DNA of 49,125 bases from an uncultured Clostridia bacterium. GTDB taxonomy: Bacteria; Bacillota; Clostridia; Oscillospirales; Acutalibacteraceae. Both the position numbers and the translations under genes were made by a program. Positions 17,342 through 25,971 of the stretch are shown in pieces. Below the pieces are notes generated by a model. It was not told the origin of the DNA. It saw only the letters and a list, made by a program, of their open reading frames with translations, and did no database searches. The stretch's first letter is position 1. Every line of letters starts with the position of its first letter. Where the stretch lies: assembly GCA_944380855.1 (NCBI GenBank), contig CALWIW010000015.1:1-49125 (forward strand), given 5' to 3'.

Positions 17342-18430
17342 TTATTTATTTTCTTCAATAAGCTTTACAAACTCATCAAACAGCCACATAGTATCCAAAG
17401 GACCTGCACAGGCTTCCGGGTGAAACTGAACGGAAAATGCAGGAAACTCAGTATATCTTACACCCTCGCAGGAACCGTCGTTCATATTTATAAAGCTCAG
17501 CTTTCCGTGTTCCGGCAAGCTGCTGTCAACAACAGCATATCCGTGGTTCTGTGCCGTTATATAAACTCTTCCGCAGCTTAAATCCTTAACCGGCTGGTTT
17601 GCACCTCTGTGACCGTATTTAAGCTTCTCTGTCACTGCACCCTGAGAAAGAGCCAAAAGCTGATGTCCAAGACATATGCCGAAAATTGGTATTTTATACT
17701 GACAAACCTTTTTAAGCTCTTCAATTACGCCTTTGTTTTCCTGCGGATCTCCCGGTCCGTTTGAAAGCATAATACCGTCCGGGTTCAGGCTTTTAATATC
17801 CTCCGCCCTTGTATCTGCCGGAACAACAGTTACATTACAGCCACGCTGATTAAGACATCTTATAATGTTCTCCTTTGTACCGAAGTCCCAAAGAACCACG
17901 TTATACTTTGGATTATCGCTTTCATAAAGCTTTTTCTCTTTTCGTGACACTTTATTAACAACACCGGCACAGGTATATTCCTTGATTTTTTGAAGCTCTT
18001 CACTGCTGTAAGGAGGAGCTTTTTTTGTGAGCATTCCGTTCATAACTCCGTTTTTTCTTATAATTCTTGTAAGCTTTCTCGTGTCAATACCGCTCATGGC
18101 AGGAAGCTTTTCTCTCTTAAAATATTCGTCAAGCCTCTGTGTGCTTCTGTAATTTGACGGAGTTTCACACCAATCTCTAACCACATAACCCGAAAGCCAT
18201 GGCTTTTCGCTTTCAAAATCCTCTGGAATTACACCGTAGTTTCCTATAAGAGGAAAGGTCTGAACAAGTATCTGACCGCAGTAGCTTGGGTCGGTTATGC
18301 TTTCCAAATATCCGGTTATTGAAGTATTAAAGACAACTTCACCGTAAACGGTTTCAAAATCTCCGCCAAAACTGTCGCCTGTAAAATATTCTCCGTTTTC
18401 AAGTACAAGATAAATCTTTTCTTTTTTCAT
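17342..18430 (-). CDS. carA: Carbamoyl-phosphate synthase, small (glutamine amidotransferase) subunit
   Basis: Hydrolyses glutamine to supply ammonia for carbamoyl phosphate, the precursor of arginine and pyrimidines. The protein (362 aa) has the CarA N-terminal domain (YLVLENGEYFTGDSFGG, GEVVFNTSITGYLESITDPS) and the amidotransferase domain with Cys in FGICLGHQLLALS and the FHPEA motif. Ribosome binding site GGGGGAA precedes the ATG. The large subunit gene carB is not adjacent: dapF follows. First gene of carA-dapF-pyrG-dapL, read from a consensus promoter through an attenuator hairpin. Confidence 0.96.
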   Translation of the reverse strand: MKKEKIYLVLENGEYFTGDSFGGDFETVYGEVVFNTSITGYLESITDPSYCGQILVQTFPLIGNYGVIPEDFESEKPWLSGYVVRDWCETPSNYRSTQRLDEYFKREKLPAMSGIDTRKLTRIIRKNGVMNGMLTKKAPPYSSEELQKIKEYTCAGVVNKVSRKEKKLYESDNPKYNVVLWDFGTKENIIRCLNQRGCNVTVVPADTRAEDIKSLNPDGIMLSNGPGDPQENKGVIEELKKVCQYKIPIFGICLGHQLLALSQGAVTEKLKYGHRGANQPVKDLSCGRVYITAQNHGYAVVDSSLPEHGKLSFINMNDGSCEGVRYTEFPAFSVQFHPEACAGPLDTMWLFDEFVKLIEENK

Positions 18431-18524
18431 TTTTATTCCCCCATAGATTCACAGTTTAAAATTCCTTGTCTGCTGTAATTATTTGCCTTTTTAGGTATTT
18501 ATTATTCCAATCTTTAAAAAATCC

Positions 18525-18607
18525 CGAAAAAAAGGCGTCTGCGACATAGTTCTCTGAGAAGAAAAGTCATTCTTTATCAGAAAACTAACTATATCGCAGA
18601 CGCCTTT
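18525..18607 (-). terminator. Promoter-proximal attenuator hairpin in the carA leader
   Basis: On the minus-strand RNA the 5' arm (18607-18587) starts AAAGGCGTCTGCGA and the 3' arm (18551-18531) ends GCAGACGCCTTT, a 21-bp stem with one G-U pair, followed by TTTT and CGGG. The 35-nt apical part holds a second stem (TCTGA/TCAGA) around AAGAATGACTTTTCTT. The hairpin base lies only about 7 nt after the predicted start site. Without an antitermination step most transcripts should stop here. The arm shares its AAAGGYGTY core with the asnA, glnA and gltB leaders. Confidence 0.85.
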
Positions 18608-18620
18608 GTCTGTTTGCATG

Positions 18621-18649
18621 ATTATATCACTTTGCAGGAAACTTGTCAA
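18621..18649 (-). promoter_or_regulatory. carA operon promoter (consensus)
   Basis: Minus strand TTGACA (18644-18649), 17-bp spacer, TATAAT (18621-18626): a perfect consensus match. Predicted start near 18614. The region between this and the asnA promoter (18650-18758) shows no gene. Confidence 0.88.
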
Positions 18650-18758
18650 TAAATTTCATACATAATCTTATTTTTTTATTTTTAATGAAAAAATAACCAT
18701 ATTTCCCCGATTATATATAGTTAATTGAAACAACAAATAAAAAACTTGCATTTTACTA

Positions 18759-18787
18759 TTGACAAACCAAAAGAGATGTATTATAAT
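18759..18787 (+). promoter_or_regulatory. asnA-glnN promoter (consensus)
   Basis: TTGACA (18759-18764), 17-bp spacer, TATAAT (18782-18787), again a perfect consensus match. Predicted start near 18794, about 10 nt before the attenuator hairpin. It diverges from the carA promoter. Confidence 0.88.
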
Positions 18788-18802
18788 TGCTCACGTAATC
18801 GG

Positions 18803-18837
18803 CGAAGGCGTCACAGAAATTCTGTGATGCCTTTTTC
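18803..18837 (+). terminator. Promoter-proximal attenuator hairpin in the asnA leader
   Basis: AAGGCGTCACAG, loop AAATT, CTGTGATGCCTT (18805-18833; 12 bp with one G-U), then TTTC. The stem starts about 10 nt after the predicted start, so a terminated transcript would be only about 40 nt. The 5' arm matches the AAAGGCGTC core of the carA hairpin. About 70 nt of leader remain before asnA. Confidence 0.85.
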
Positions 18838-18907
18838 TATTTTCATAACTATTTCAAGCACTCCTGCCTGAAAGCCGTTTACTAAAAAATCCGAAAGGCT
18901 GATTTTT

Positions 18908-19921
18908 ATGAGTAAAACAACATTTCCGACAAGTTACAGCACAAAAGAGCATCTGAGCGTTTTTGAAACACAGAAAGCAATTGAAGCAGTAAAAGATATT
19001 TTTTCAAATAAACTAAAAAACGCTTTAAATCTCACAAGAGTTTCCGCTCCGCTGTTTGTAGAACCGGAAACAGGACTTAACGACGACCTTAACGGAATTG
19101 AAAGACCTGTTGTATTCGATATTAAAGAAACCGGCAAGGACGCAGCCGTAGTTCATTCTCTTGCAAAATGGAAAAGATATGCCTTATATAAATACGGATT
19201 TGCACAGGGCAGCGGATTGTATACAGATATGAACGCCATAAGACGTGACGAGGAAATGGATAACCTACACTCCGTTTACGTTGACCAGTGGGACTGGGAA
19301 GCAATAATTCCTGACGGAAGACGTGACAAAGAATATTTAAAATCCACTGTTGAAAAAATAGTAAATGCAATCTGCGATACAGCCGATGAACTTCATAAAA
19401 TGTTCCCGGTGCTTACAGCTTCTTTCTCACATGATATAAGCTTTGTTACAACTCAAGAGCTTGAGGATATGTATCCCGACAAAACTCCCAGAGAAAGAGA
19501 AAACCTGTTTTTAAAAGAACACAAGACAGCTTTTATTATGGAAATCGGCGACCTTCTTAAATCCGGCGAAAAGCACGACGGCAGAGCTCCCGATTACGAC
19601 GACTGGAAATTAAACGGAGATATTTTCTTCTATAATGAAGTGCTTGACTGTGCTTTTGAGGTTTCAAGCATGGGCATAAGAGTTGACAGCAAATCCATGG
19701 ACGAACAGCTCACAAAAGCAGGCTGTGACGACAGAAGAGAGCTTCCGTTCCAAAAAATGGTTTTGGATAAAACTCTTCCTCTTACTATCGGCGGAGGTAT
19801 AGGACAGTCAAGATTGTGTATGCTACTGTTGGAAAAAGCTCACATCGGAGAGGTTCAGGTTTCCGTGTGGGACGAAGAAACAAAAAAAGCCGCCGAAAAA
19901 GCCGGTGCCATACTTTTATAA
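18908..19921 (+). CDS. asnA: Aspartate-ammonia ligase (asparagine synthetase A)
   Basis: Ammonia-dependent asparagine synthetase with a class II aminoacyl-tRNA-synthetase-like fold. The protein (337 aa) shows the AsnA pattern: ALNLTRVSAPLFVEPETGLN, AVVHSLAKWKRYALYKYGF, GLYTDMNAIRRDEEMDNLHS, VDQWDWE and the terminal GGGIGQSRLCMLLL. AAAGG lies upstream of the ATG; no T-box motif is visible in the leader. It is followed 70 bp later by glnN, so two ammonia-fixing ligases share one attenuated transcript. Confidence 0.97.
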   Translation: MSKTTFPTSYSTKEHLSVFETQKAIEAVKDIFSNKLKNALNLTRVSAPLFVEPETGLNDDLNGIERPVVFDIKETGKDAAVVHSLAKWKRYALYKYGFAQGSGLYTDMNAIRRDEEMDNLHSVYVDQWDWEAIIPDGRRDKEYLKSTVEKIVNAICDTADELHKMFPVLTASFSHDISFVTTQELEDMYPDKTPRERENLFLKEHKTAFIMEIGDLLKSGEKHDGRAPDYDDWKLNGDIFFYNEVLDCAFEVSSMGIRVDSKSMDEQLTKAGCDDRRELPFQKMVLDKTLPLTIGGGIGQSRLCMLLLEKAHIGEVQVSVWDEETKKAAEKAGAILL

Positions 19922-19991
19922 TATTTTTATTTACAAACAGAAATTTTTCTCACCGTTAAATACAGTCTACAATCTATAGGAGGAATTTGTC

Positions 19992-22109
19992 ATGAACAAT
20001 GTACCAAAGGAAAATAAAAGCGACTATATCCCGGAACTTTTCGGAAGTATGGTTTTTAATGATAAAGCAATGAAAGAAAGACTTCCGAAAGAAACATACA
20101 AGGCTCTGAAAAAAACCATGGAGCTTGGCAAGAGCCTTGACAGAACCATTGCCAATGTTGTAGCCAACGCCATGAAGGATTGGGCAGTGGAAAAGGGTGC
20201 AACACATTTTACACACTGGTTCCAGCCAATGACCGGTTACACCGCCGAAAAGCACGACAGTTTTATTACGCCGGAAAGCGACACTTCTGTTATTATGGAA
20301 TTCAGCGGAAAAGAGCTTGTAAAAGGCGAGCCTGACGCTTCCTCTTTCCCCTCCGGCGGTCTTCGTGCAACCTTTGAGGCAAGAGGCTATACCGCATGGG
20401 ACCCCTCAGCTTACGCCTTTATTAAGGACAATACCCTTTGTATCCCAACCGTTTTCTGCTCCTACGGCGGCGAAGCATTGGATAAAAAGACTCCGCTCCT
20501 CCGTTCAATGGAGGTTATAAACAAGCAGGCATTAAGAATTTTAAGACTTTTCGGAAACACAGATGCCACCCGTGTAATCACCACGGTAGGTCCGGAACAG
20601 GAGTATTTCCTTATAGACAAAGAATATTACTCAAAGCGTGAAGATTTAATGCTTTGCGGAAGAACTCTTTTCGGCGAGCGTCCTCCTAAGGGTCAGGAGC
20701 TTGAAGACCATTACTTCGGAACAATTAAGCCGAGAGTAAAAGCTTTCATGAAAGATTTGGATATAGAGCTTTGGAAGCTGGGTGTATTTGCTAAAACCGA
20801 GCATAACGAGGTAGCCCCGGCACAGCATGAGCTTGCACCTATTTTCACAAACACAAATATGGCAACCGACCAAAACCAGCTTACAATGGAAATTATTAAA
20901 AAAGTTGCTCAAAAGCACGGCCTTGTATGCCTGCTCCACGAAAAGCCCTTTGAGGGAATCAACGGAAGCGGCAAGCATAACAACTGGTCTTTGTCCACCA
21001 ATACAGGCGTAAACCTTTTAGAGCCGGGGGACTCACCTGCTGAAAACGCACAGTTTCTGCTTTTCCTTTCCTCAGTAATTAAAGCTGTTGACGAGTATCA
21101 GGATTTGCTGAGAGTTTCCGTAGCAAGTGCCGGAAACGACCACCGCCTGGGTGCCAACGAGGCTCCCCCTGCGATAGTTTCAATGTTTTTAGGAGATGAG
21201 CTTTCCGAGGTTCTCAATGCTATTGAAAACGACTGCGAATACAACGGCAAAGACAAGGTTGAAATGAAAGTAGGAGTTCATATTCTCCCGCGTTTTCCAA
21301 AGGACACCACAGACAGAAACAGAACCTCTCCCTTTGCATTTACGGGCAACAAATTTGAGTTCCGTATGCTGGGTTCAGGCGACTCAATCGCAGGTCCTAA
21401 TATCGTTCTCAATACAATTGTTGCCGAAGAGCTTTCCGGCTTTGCTGACAGACTTGAAAAGGCTGATGATTTCAACAGTGTTCTCCACGACATCATCAAA
21501 GAAGTAATGAAAGACCATAAGAGAATTATCTTCAACGGAAACAACTACTCTCAGGAATGGGTCGAAGAAGCCGAAAAAAGAGGCCTTCTCAATTTGAGAA
21601 CAACCGCAGACGCTCTTCCTACCTTTATCCAACAGAAAAACATTGACCTTTTCACAAAACACAAAATTTTCACTAAGGACGAGATGATTTCAAGGTACGA
21701 AATTCTTTCGGAGTTATATCAGAAGAAAATCACCATAGAAGCTTTAACCATGGGTGAAATGACAAGAAAAGAAATTATCCCTGCTGTTTTGGAGTATGTT
21801 GACTTCCTTGTAAAATCAGTTGCCGCTAAAAAAGCTCTGTATGCGGAACTGCCTGTTTCATCTGAAGAGGAAACAATAAAAGAGCTTTCCTCCTGTGTTG
21901 AAAGTATGTTTACACTTTCAAATCAGCTTGAAGAGGATTTGTCACAAAGCAAAAAAGAAACAGACGTTCAAGCTCTTTCACAGTTCTTTGCCTGCACAGT
22001 GCTTCCCCACATGGAACTGCTCAGAAAAAACGCAGACAAAGCAGAACATTTTATGCCTAAGAAATGCTGGCCTTTCCCCTCCTATGCAGAGCTTCTGAAT
22101 AAAATCTAA
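19992..22109 (+). CDS. glnN: Glutamine synthetase type III
   Basis: Large-subunit (705 aa) GSIII, an ATP-dependent ammonia-fixing enzyme found in Bacteroides, cyanobacteria and many clostridia. Seen: ELFGSMVFNDKAMKERLPKE, THWFQPMTGYTAEKHDSFI, SFPSGGLRATFEARGYTAWD, VGPEQEYFLID, EVAPAQHELAPIF and INGSGKHNNWS, all characteristic. The ATG at 19992 follows TAGGAGGAATTTGTC. No promoter or terminator is evident between asnA and glnN. A second, short type I enzyme lies at 39.6 kb, so the organism has at least two glutamine synthetases. Confidence 0.97.
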   Translation: MNNVPKENKSDYIPELFGSMVFNDKAMKERLPKETYKALKKTMELGKSLDRTIANVVANAMKDWAVEKGATHFTHWFQPMTGYTAEKHDSFITPESDTSVIMEFSGKELVKGEPDASSFPSGGLRATFEARGYTAWDPSAYAFIKDNTLCIPTVFCSYGGEALDKKTPLLRSMEVINKQALRILRLFGNTDATRVITTVGPEQEYFLIDKEYYSKREDLMLCGRTLFGERPPKGQELEDHYFGTIKPRVKAFMKDLDIELWKLGVFAKTEHNEVAPAQHELAPIFTNTNMATDQNQLTMEIIKKVAQKHGLVCLLHEKPFEGINGSGKHNNWSLSTNTGVNLLEPGDSPAENAQFLLFLSSVIKAVDEYQDLLRVSVASAGNDHRLGANEAPPAIVSMFLGDELSEVLNAIENDCEYNGKDKVEMKVGVHILPRFPKDTTDRNRTSPFAFTGNKFEFRMLGSGDSIAGPNIVLNTIVAEELSGFADRLEKADDFNSVLHDIIKEVMKDHKRIIFNGNNYSQEWVEEAEKRGLLNLRTTADALPTFIQQKNIDLFTKHKIFTKDEMISRYEILSELYQKKITIEALTMGEMTRKEIIPAVLEYVDFLVKSVAAKKALYAELPVSSEEETIKELSSCVESMFTLSNQLEEDLSQSKKETDVQALSQFFACTVLPHMELLRKNADKAEHFMPKKCWPFPSYAELLNKI

Positions 22110-22155
22110 TATTTAATCTGCTTACACCTAACATTTAGTATCCCTATAGATTCCA

Positions 22156-22198
22156 AAAAAACAGAGTGACCGCCTCTACCGCAGTCACTCTGTTTTTC
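22156..22198. terminator. Bidirectional terminator between glnN and the GH1 gene
   Basis: AACAGAGTGAC (22160-22170) and GTCACTCTGTT (22183-22193) form a perfect 11-bp stem with A-runs on the left and T-runs on the right, so it can stop transcription from both converging genes. Confidence 0.88.
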
Positions 22199-22227
22199 TA
22201 TTGCTTAATATCTGCTATCAAAGAAAT

Positions 22228-23457
22228 TCAGGACAATAAATCCAAAGATTTTTCAGCAATAATCTTTTTATAAAACTCAGCACTTTTCCTTACTGTCCGC
22301 TTTTGCGTGTCATAATCAACGTGAACAAGACCGAATCTGGCTTTTTCCCCCTCACGCCACTCAAAGTTATCAAGTAAAGACCAATGGTAATACCTTTTTA
22401 CAGGGGAACCGTCATAAACAACCGCCTTAATATGGTCTTTAATATACTGTTCTCTTAATGTGTCCTTTTCATCACATACACCGTTTTCGGTTATATATAC
22501 TTTAGTGCCGAACTTTTTATATAAATCTTCAGATATCAGCCTTATTCCCTCAGGATAAACGTCCCAGTTCAGATCGCTTTTCCTTTCCCCCTCATAATCG
22601 TTTATGGTAAAAAATCCAATAGCCCGCCTTGTATAGTAATTGATACCTATAAAATCGTAATACCGTCCTTTGGGCAATCTTTTTCCCATAAAAAGAGGGG
22701 TTTTTCCTATTAAAAAGCTGTTATTGATCATTGTGTGAAAAAGATATTCGTAGAACGAAGTACAAAACCTGTGCAGAATATTTTTTCTGTTCTTCGGAAC
22801 AAAATAAACCATATGGTTTGCGAAAGAAACTTCCGTATCACTGTACCCTTTTTCTGACCTCATTTTATGAATAAGATTATATGCGGCAATGTGGCACCTT
22901 GCCATATTTTTGCAAACTCTAAACCCTTTGATATAATTCCCTTTAAGGGGCGGCCAGTATGCAAGCATATACCCGTTTAAAATATATACATTCGGTTCAT
23001 TTATAGTTATATAATCGCTGACAATATCACCGATAGCTTCAATTACTTTTTTAACATACCGAGTAAATAACTCCACACTTTTTTTATTGTTGAAGCCTCC
23101 CATCTCCTCAAACCAAAGAGGATCGGAAAAATGATGAAGAGTTACCATAGGCTTTATCCCCTTTGAAATTATATATTCAAGTTCTTCTCTATAGTGGTTT
23201 AACGCTTTTTGGTCAAACACTCCCATTTCAGGTTCTATTCTGCTCCATTCTATGCTCATTCGGTAAAGCTCAACGCCCAGCGACGCCATAATGTCAGTAT
23301 CTTCTTTCCAGCGGTTGTAATGATCTGCCGCACGAAAGCAGTTTGTTCCGTCGTTGCACATTCCGGCCATAGAAAATTTATACCAGCTGTTATTTTTGTC
23401 GCCGCCCTCTATCTGCGTTGCCGAAGTAGCGACACCCATTAAAATATCCATTTTCAT
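22228..23457 (-). CDS. Glycoside hydrolase family 1 (beta-glucosidase-like)
   Basis: Intracellular retaining beta-glycosidase (409 aa), likely acting on cello-oligosaccharides or plant glucosides. Family motifs: GVATSATQIEGGD at the N-terminus, ELYRMSIEWSRIEP, the acid/base Glu in DYITINEPNV (about residue 154), the nucleophile Glu in VYITENGV (about residue 322) and the terminal YYHWSLLDNFEW. No signal peptide. It is shorter than the usual 440-480 aa through compact loops. The substrate could be beta-glucoside, galactoside or a phospho-sugar; no PTS gene is adjacent. A perfect dyad sits at its promoter. Confidence 0.93.
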   Translation of the reverse strand: MKMDILMGVATSATQIEGGDKNNSWYKFSMAGMCNDGTNCFRAADHYNRWKEDTDIMASLGVELYRMSIEWSRIEPEMGVFDQKALNHYREELEYIISKGIKPMVTLHHFSDPLWFEEMGGFNNKKSVELFTRYVKKVIEAIGDIVSDYITINEPNVYILNGYMLAYWPPLKGNYIKGFRVCKNMARCHIAAYNLIHKMRSEKGYSDTEVSFANHMVYFVPKNRKNILHRFCTSFYEYLFHTMINNSFLIGKTPLFMGKRLPKGRYYDFIGINYYTRRAIGFFTINDYEGERKSDLNWDVYPEGIRLISEDLYKKFGTKVYITENGVCDEKDTLREQYIKDHIKAVVYDGSPVKRYYHWSLLDNFEWREGEKARFGLVHVDYDTQKRTVRKSAEFYKKIIAEKSLDLLS

Positions 23458-23475
23458 ATAAACATATACCCCATT

Positions 23476-23499
23476 ACTATCAAATTAACTTTTGATAGT
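23476..23499 (-). promoter_or_regulatory. Operator-like dyad at the GH1 gene start site
   Basis: ACTATCAAA, 6 nt, TTTGATAGT: perfect 9-bp arms. It lies just downstream of an extended -10 (TGATATAAT on the minus strand, about 23511-23519) with TTGATT 17 bp upstream, so a protein bound here would block initiation or early elongation. No regulator gene lies next to it. Confidence 0.6.
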
Positions 23500-23664
23500 T
23501 ATATGTTGTATTATATCATTTTGTCACTGATAAATCAAATATTTTGAGTTTCCGGCAAAGATAACCTTAGAAAAATATATAATAAAAAATTTTTTTTAAA
23601 AACCGTAACCAAAACTGCTTTTCTGCAATAGTATGTAGTGTAAACAGAAAGGGGGAAAACAACA

Positions 23665-23793
23665 ATGTGTAACTGTTTTGGCAACGACAACTGCTCATGG
23701 GTAATTCTTCTCATAATCATCCTCATGTGCTGCTGCGGCGGCAATTCCGGTAAGGAAGGCAACGGCTGCGGTAATTCCTGCGGATGCTGCTAA
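23665..23793 (+). CDS. Small cysteine-rich protein (42 aa)
   Basis: Short frame reading MCNCFGNDNCSWVILLIIIL, then MCCCGG and GNGCGNSCGCC: 11 cysteines in 42 residues around one hydrophobic segment. GGGGG lies about 9 nt before the ATG, and a strong terminator follows, so this looks like a real one-gene unit. Similar small high-cysteine proteins with a WxxxLIIxxCCC core are widespread hypothetical genes in gut clostridia. Function unknown; the membrane helix and Cys clusters suggest a membrane-attached metal or redox role, which is a guess. Confidence 0.65.
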   Translation: MCNCFGNDNCSWVILLIIILMCCCGGNSGKEGNGCGNSCGCC

Positions 23794-23851
23794 GAATTAA
23801 CGGATATTCAAAATAACCTGTAAATAACAGGTTAAGCAGTAGATTAAATTA

Positions 23852-23898
23852 AAAAACAAACTGATTTCGATTTTTATCGGAGTCAGTTTGTTTTTTTA
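23852..23898. terminator. Bidirectional terminator between the Cys-rich gene and the DUF4091 gene
   Basis: AAACAAACTGA (23854-23864) pairs with TCAGTTTGTTT (23883-23893), with a small inner CGAT/ATCG stem; T-run to 23897 on the plus strand and A-run on the left serve both directions. Confidence 0.88.
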
Positions 23899-23940
23899 CG
23901 TATAATTTCCTGTTAAAAATACTTTTGGTTGGTTTTTATA

Positions 23941-25704
23941 TTACGGTATTTTCTTAATATGTACACACTCTTCAGACAACTCAACCACGGCGTTATGCAG
24001 CCGCAAAACCTCCTTTGCAAGCTCATCTTTTATTCTTTCTTCCGCCGTTCTGAACCCTGCGGTTCCGATTCCGTTACTGACGCCAAGGCCATAAAACTGC
24101 CTTACACTGTTTATAAGCTCTTCAACCTTTTCATAAAATTCTCCGTATTCTTTTTTAATTTGGCGGAGCTTTCTGATATCTTTAATTGTCTCTGACATTA
24201 TCTGAAATCTCGGCGATTTTCTCACCGCAGTCTTTATTCCGCTGTATTCTCCGGGATATACAAAAAACATATCCCCTGCCTCAAAATAAGGGTGAGCATT
24301 GTCTTCCAAAGGATTTTCACACCATGCGTCATATGCCCACTTTAGAAAACCGTCCGCTCCGCAAAATTCTGCGTACCAAATTATCCATGCGGTCTCTCCC
24401 TGATCGCTCATAGAAAAAATACCGGGATAATCCCCAATCATACTGTAAACGCTTGTAAGTTTTCCCTGTTTCCGTCTATTCTTTGCCTCTTGACGAAAAA
24501 CAGAGAGAGGAATATTGTCTTCATTTATATTGGAAATGTGCGGAGTTACTGTAAAGAGTCTGTCCCATATTTCCTTATTAAAACTTCCCACAGCACCGCC
24601 TGTTTTTAAGGATTTTCCGTTCTTATTTAAGATACTCTCTATGAGATTCAGTGCTGTTCTCATTTGTGCTTCCGGTCTCTCGTCCATGGCAAGTATTATA
24701 TGTTCAAACCAGCCCTTTTCGTCCAAATGCCCCACGAAATCCTTCAAAAAAGCAGACCATGCTTCTTCCCATATATCCTCTCCCGGTGCCGCCCTCTGCA
24801 TTTTCTGAATGCCGTCTTCTGTATACCGCAAAATATTCTCCCATGGTACAATAGAGTAACATTCTACATACGAAACCTTTACTTCATTAAGCAAAAAATC
24901 TGTCCAAATATCAAACTCTGTGTAGTCAAATTCCCATCTTCCGCTATTTTTTATCCATTTTATCATGGAAGGATAATCACACCACGTCTGATGATACCAA
25001 GGTTCCTCAACAATTGACGCAGTGCCTGTCTTTCCCCCTGCTTTTATATAAGGAAGCATTTGATTTTTCATAATTGCCAAATGCTCCTGAGAAAAAGCCT
25101 GAACCCCATAGTATGCCGCACTTGCATAAGGATACTGCCAAAGATTAAGATAATAGTCATCATCTTCCTTTAATTCCAAATCAAGTACCCTGATGTTCAA
25201 AATAAGCTCTGTTTTTTCTCCATCACCGAGAACTGTCTGAATTTTCCCCTTATAAAATCCCGGCACTGCATTTTTGGATACTGATACAGTAATCCACAAC
25301 GGCTGTATCAAATGACCATCGCTTTCTGTCATAAGCCTTTCTTCAATATCCGCACCCCATATAACATCTGCACTCAAGCTTCGATTGCCCACAGGCGGTT
25401 TGGGAGGCTGAAACGGCCTCGGTTCGGGTATCCAGTTGCTTCCGGTATATGTACTGGCAAACTTCTGAAACTCTGATTTTATAGTAATTTCTGATGTGGC
25501 TTTTCCTTTTTCATCAACAATTTCACCGGTCACTAAACAGGCATTTTTTATTCCCGGCTCTGCAATCAATACCGCCGCAGCATTTCCCTCGTCATTTTTC
25601 CACAATGATATAGAATTTTCAGTAAATTTATTTTCTGTATAAAGATAATATTGACCAAGATCTATTCTTCGTTCTTTAGAAACAAATGTACAATACGGCT
25701 TCAT
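23941..25704 (-). CDS. DUF4091 domain protein, GH123-like hydrolase
   Basis: Protein of 587 aa with a beta-sandwich N-terminal part (to about residue 170) and a barrel-type catalytic part. Family features: RPFQPPKPPVGNRSLSADVI, LWITVSVSKNAVPGFYKGKI (typical lead-in of these proteins), ILAMDERPEAQ with the adjacent Asp-Glu expected of GH123 enzymes, and the DUF4091 tail FLKWAYDAWCENPLED plus FFVYPGEYSG. GH123 members remove N-acetylgalactosamine by substrate-assisted catalysis; whether this protein has that specificity is uncertain. No signal peptide, so it may act on imported glycans. The promoter carries a dyad. Confidence 0.82.
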   Translation of the reverse strand: MKPYCTFVSKERRIDLGQYYLYTENKFTENSISLWKNDEGNAAAVLIAEPGIKNACLVTGEIVDEKGKATSEITIKSEFQKFASTYTGSNWIPEPRPFQPPKPPVGNRSLSADVIWGADIEERLMTESDGHLIQPLWITVSVSKNAVPGFYKGKIQTVLGDGEKTELILNIRVLDLELKEDDDYYLNLWQYPYASAAYYGVQAFSQEHLAIMKNQMLPYIKAGGKTGTASIVEEPWYHQTWCDYPSMIKWIKNSGRWEFDYTEFDIWTDFLLNEVKVSYVECYSIVPWENILRYTEDGIQKMQRAAPGEDIWEEAWSAFLKDFVGHLDEKGWFEHIILAMDERPEAQMRTALNLIESILNKNGKSLKTGGAVGSFNKEIWDRLFTVTPHISNINEDNIPLSVFRQEAKNRRKQGKLTSVYSMIGDYPGIFSMSDQGETAWIIWYAEFCGADGFLKWAYDAWCENPLEDNAHPYFEAGDMFFVYPGEYSGIKTAVRKSPRFQIMSETIKDIRKLRQIKKEYGEFYEKVEELINSVRQFYGLGVSNGIGTAGFRTAEERIKDELAKEVLRLHNAVVELSEECVHIKKIP

Positions 25705-25742
25705 ATCAAGTCCGCCTTTCTTTACTGATTACTGTCAGTTTT

Positions 25743-25771
25743 ATTATAGTTTACTTCCATAGAAAAGTAAA
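25743..25771 (-). promoter_or_regulatory. Promoter with overlapping dyad upstream of the DUF4091 gene
   Basis: Minus strand -10 TATAAT (25743-25748). The spacer and -35 region hold TTTACTT, 8 nt, AAGTAAA (25750-25771), perfect 7-bp arms. This is a good position for a repressor. Different sequence from the GH1 dyad, so probably a different regulator. Confidence 0.5.
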
Positions 25772-25904
25772 TCTAAATTTAAAGCAAAACATTTTGCCCA
25801 TTTTAACCAACAACAATATGATAACGGTATTAAACTAATATACTTTAAACTTTACTATTCATACAGATTGGCATAATATAATCACACAAACATCACATAT
25901 ATTT

Positions 25905-25926
25905 TGTAATATTTAAAAGTATTACA
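25905..25926 (+). promoter_or_regulatory. Dyad in the 5' leader of the P-type ATPase gene
   Basis: TGTAATA, 8 nt, TATTACA: perfect 7-bp arms, 22 bp in all, starting about 23 nt downstream of a TATAAT box (25877-25882) and 46 nt before the start codon. It could be an operator for a metal- or stress-responsive repressor. No matching -35 is obvious. Confidence 0.4.
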
Positions 25927-25971
25927 CCGTAATTTGTAATTATATATTTTGGAGATTGAGGGGTGTTATAA

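Noticed and set aside
18788-18907. T-box riboswitch upstream of asnA
   Set aside because: No T-box consensus (GGTGGNACCGCG-like) and no specifier stem; the leader is too short and holds only the terminator hairpin plus about 70 nt.
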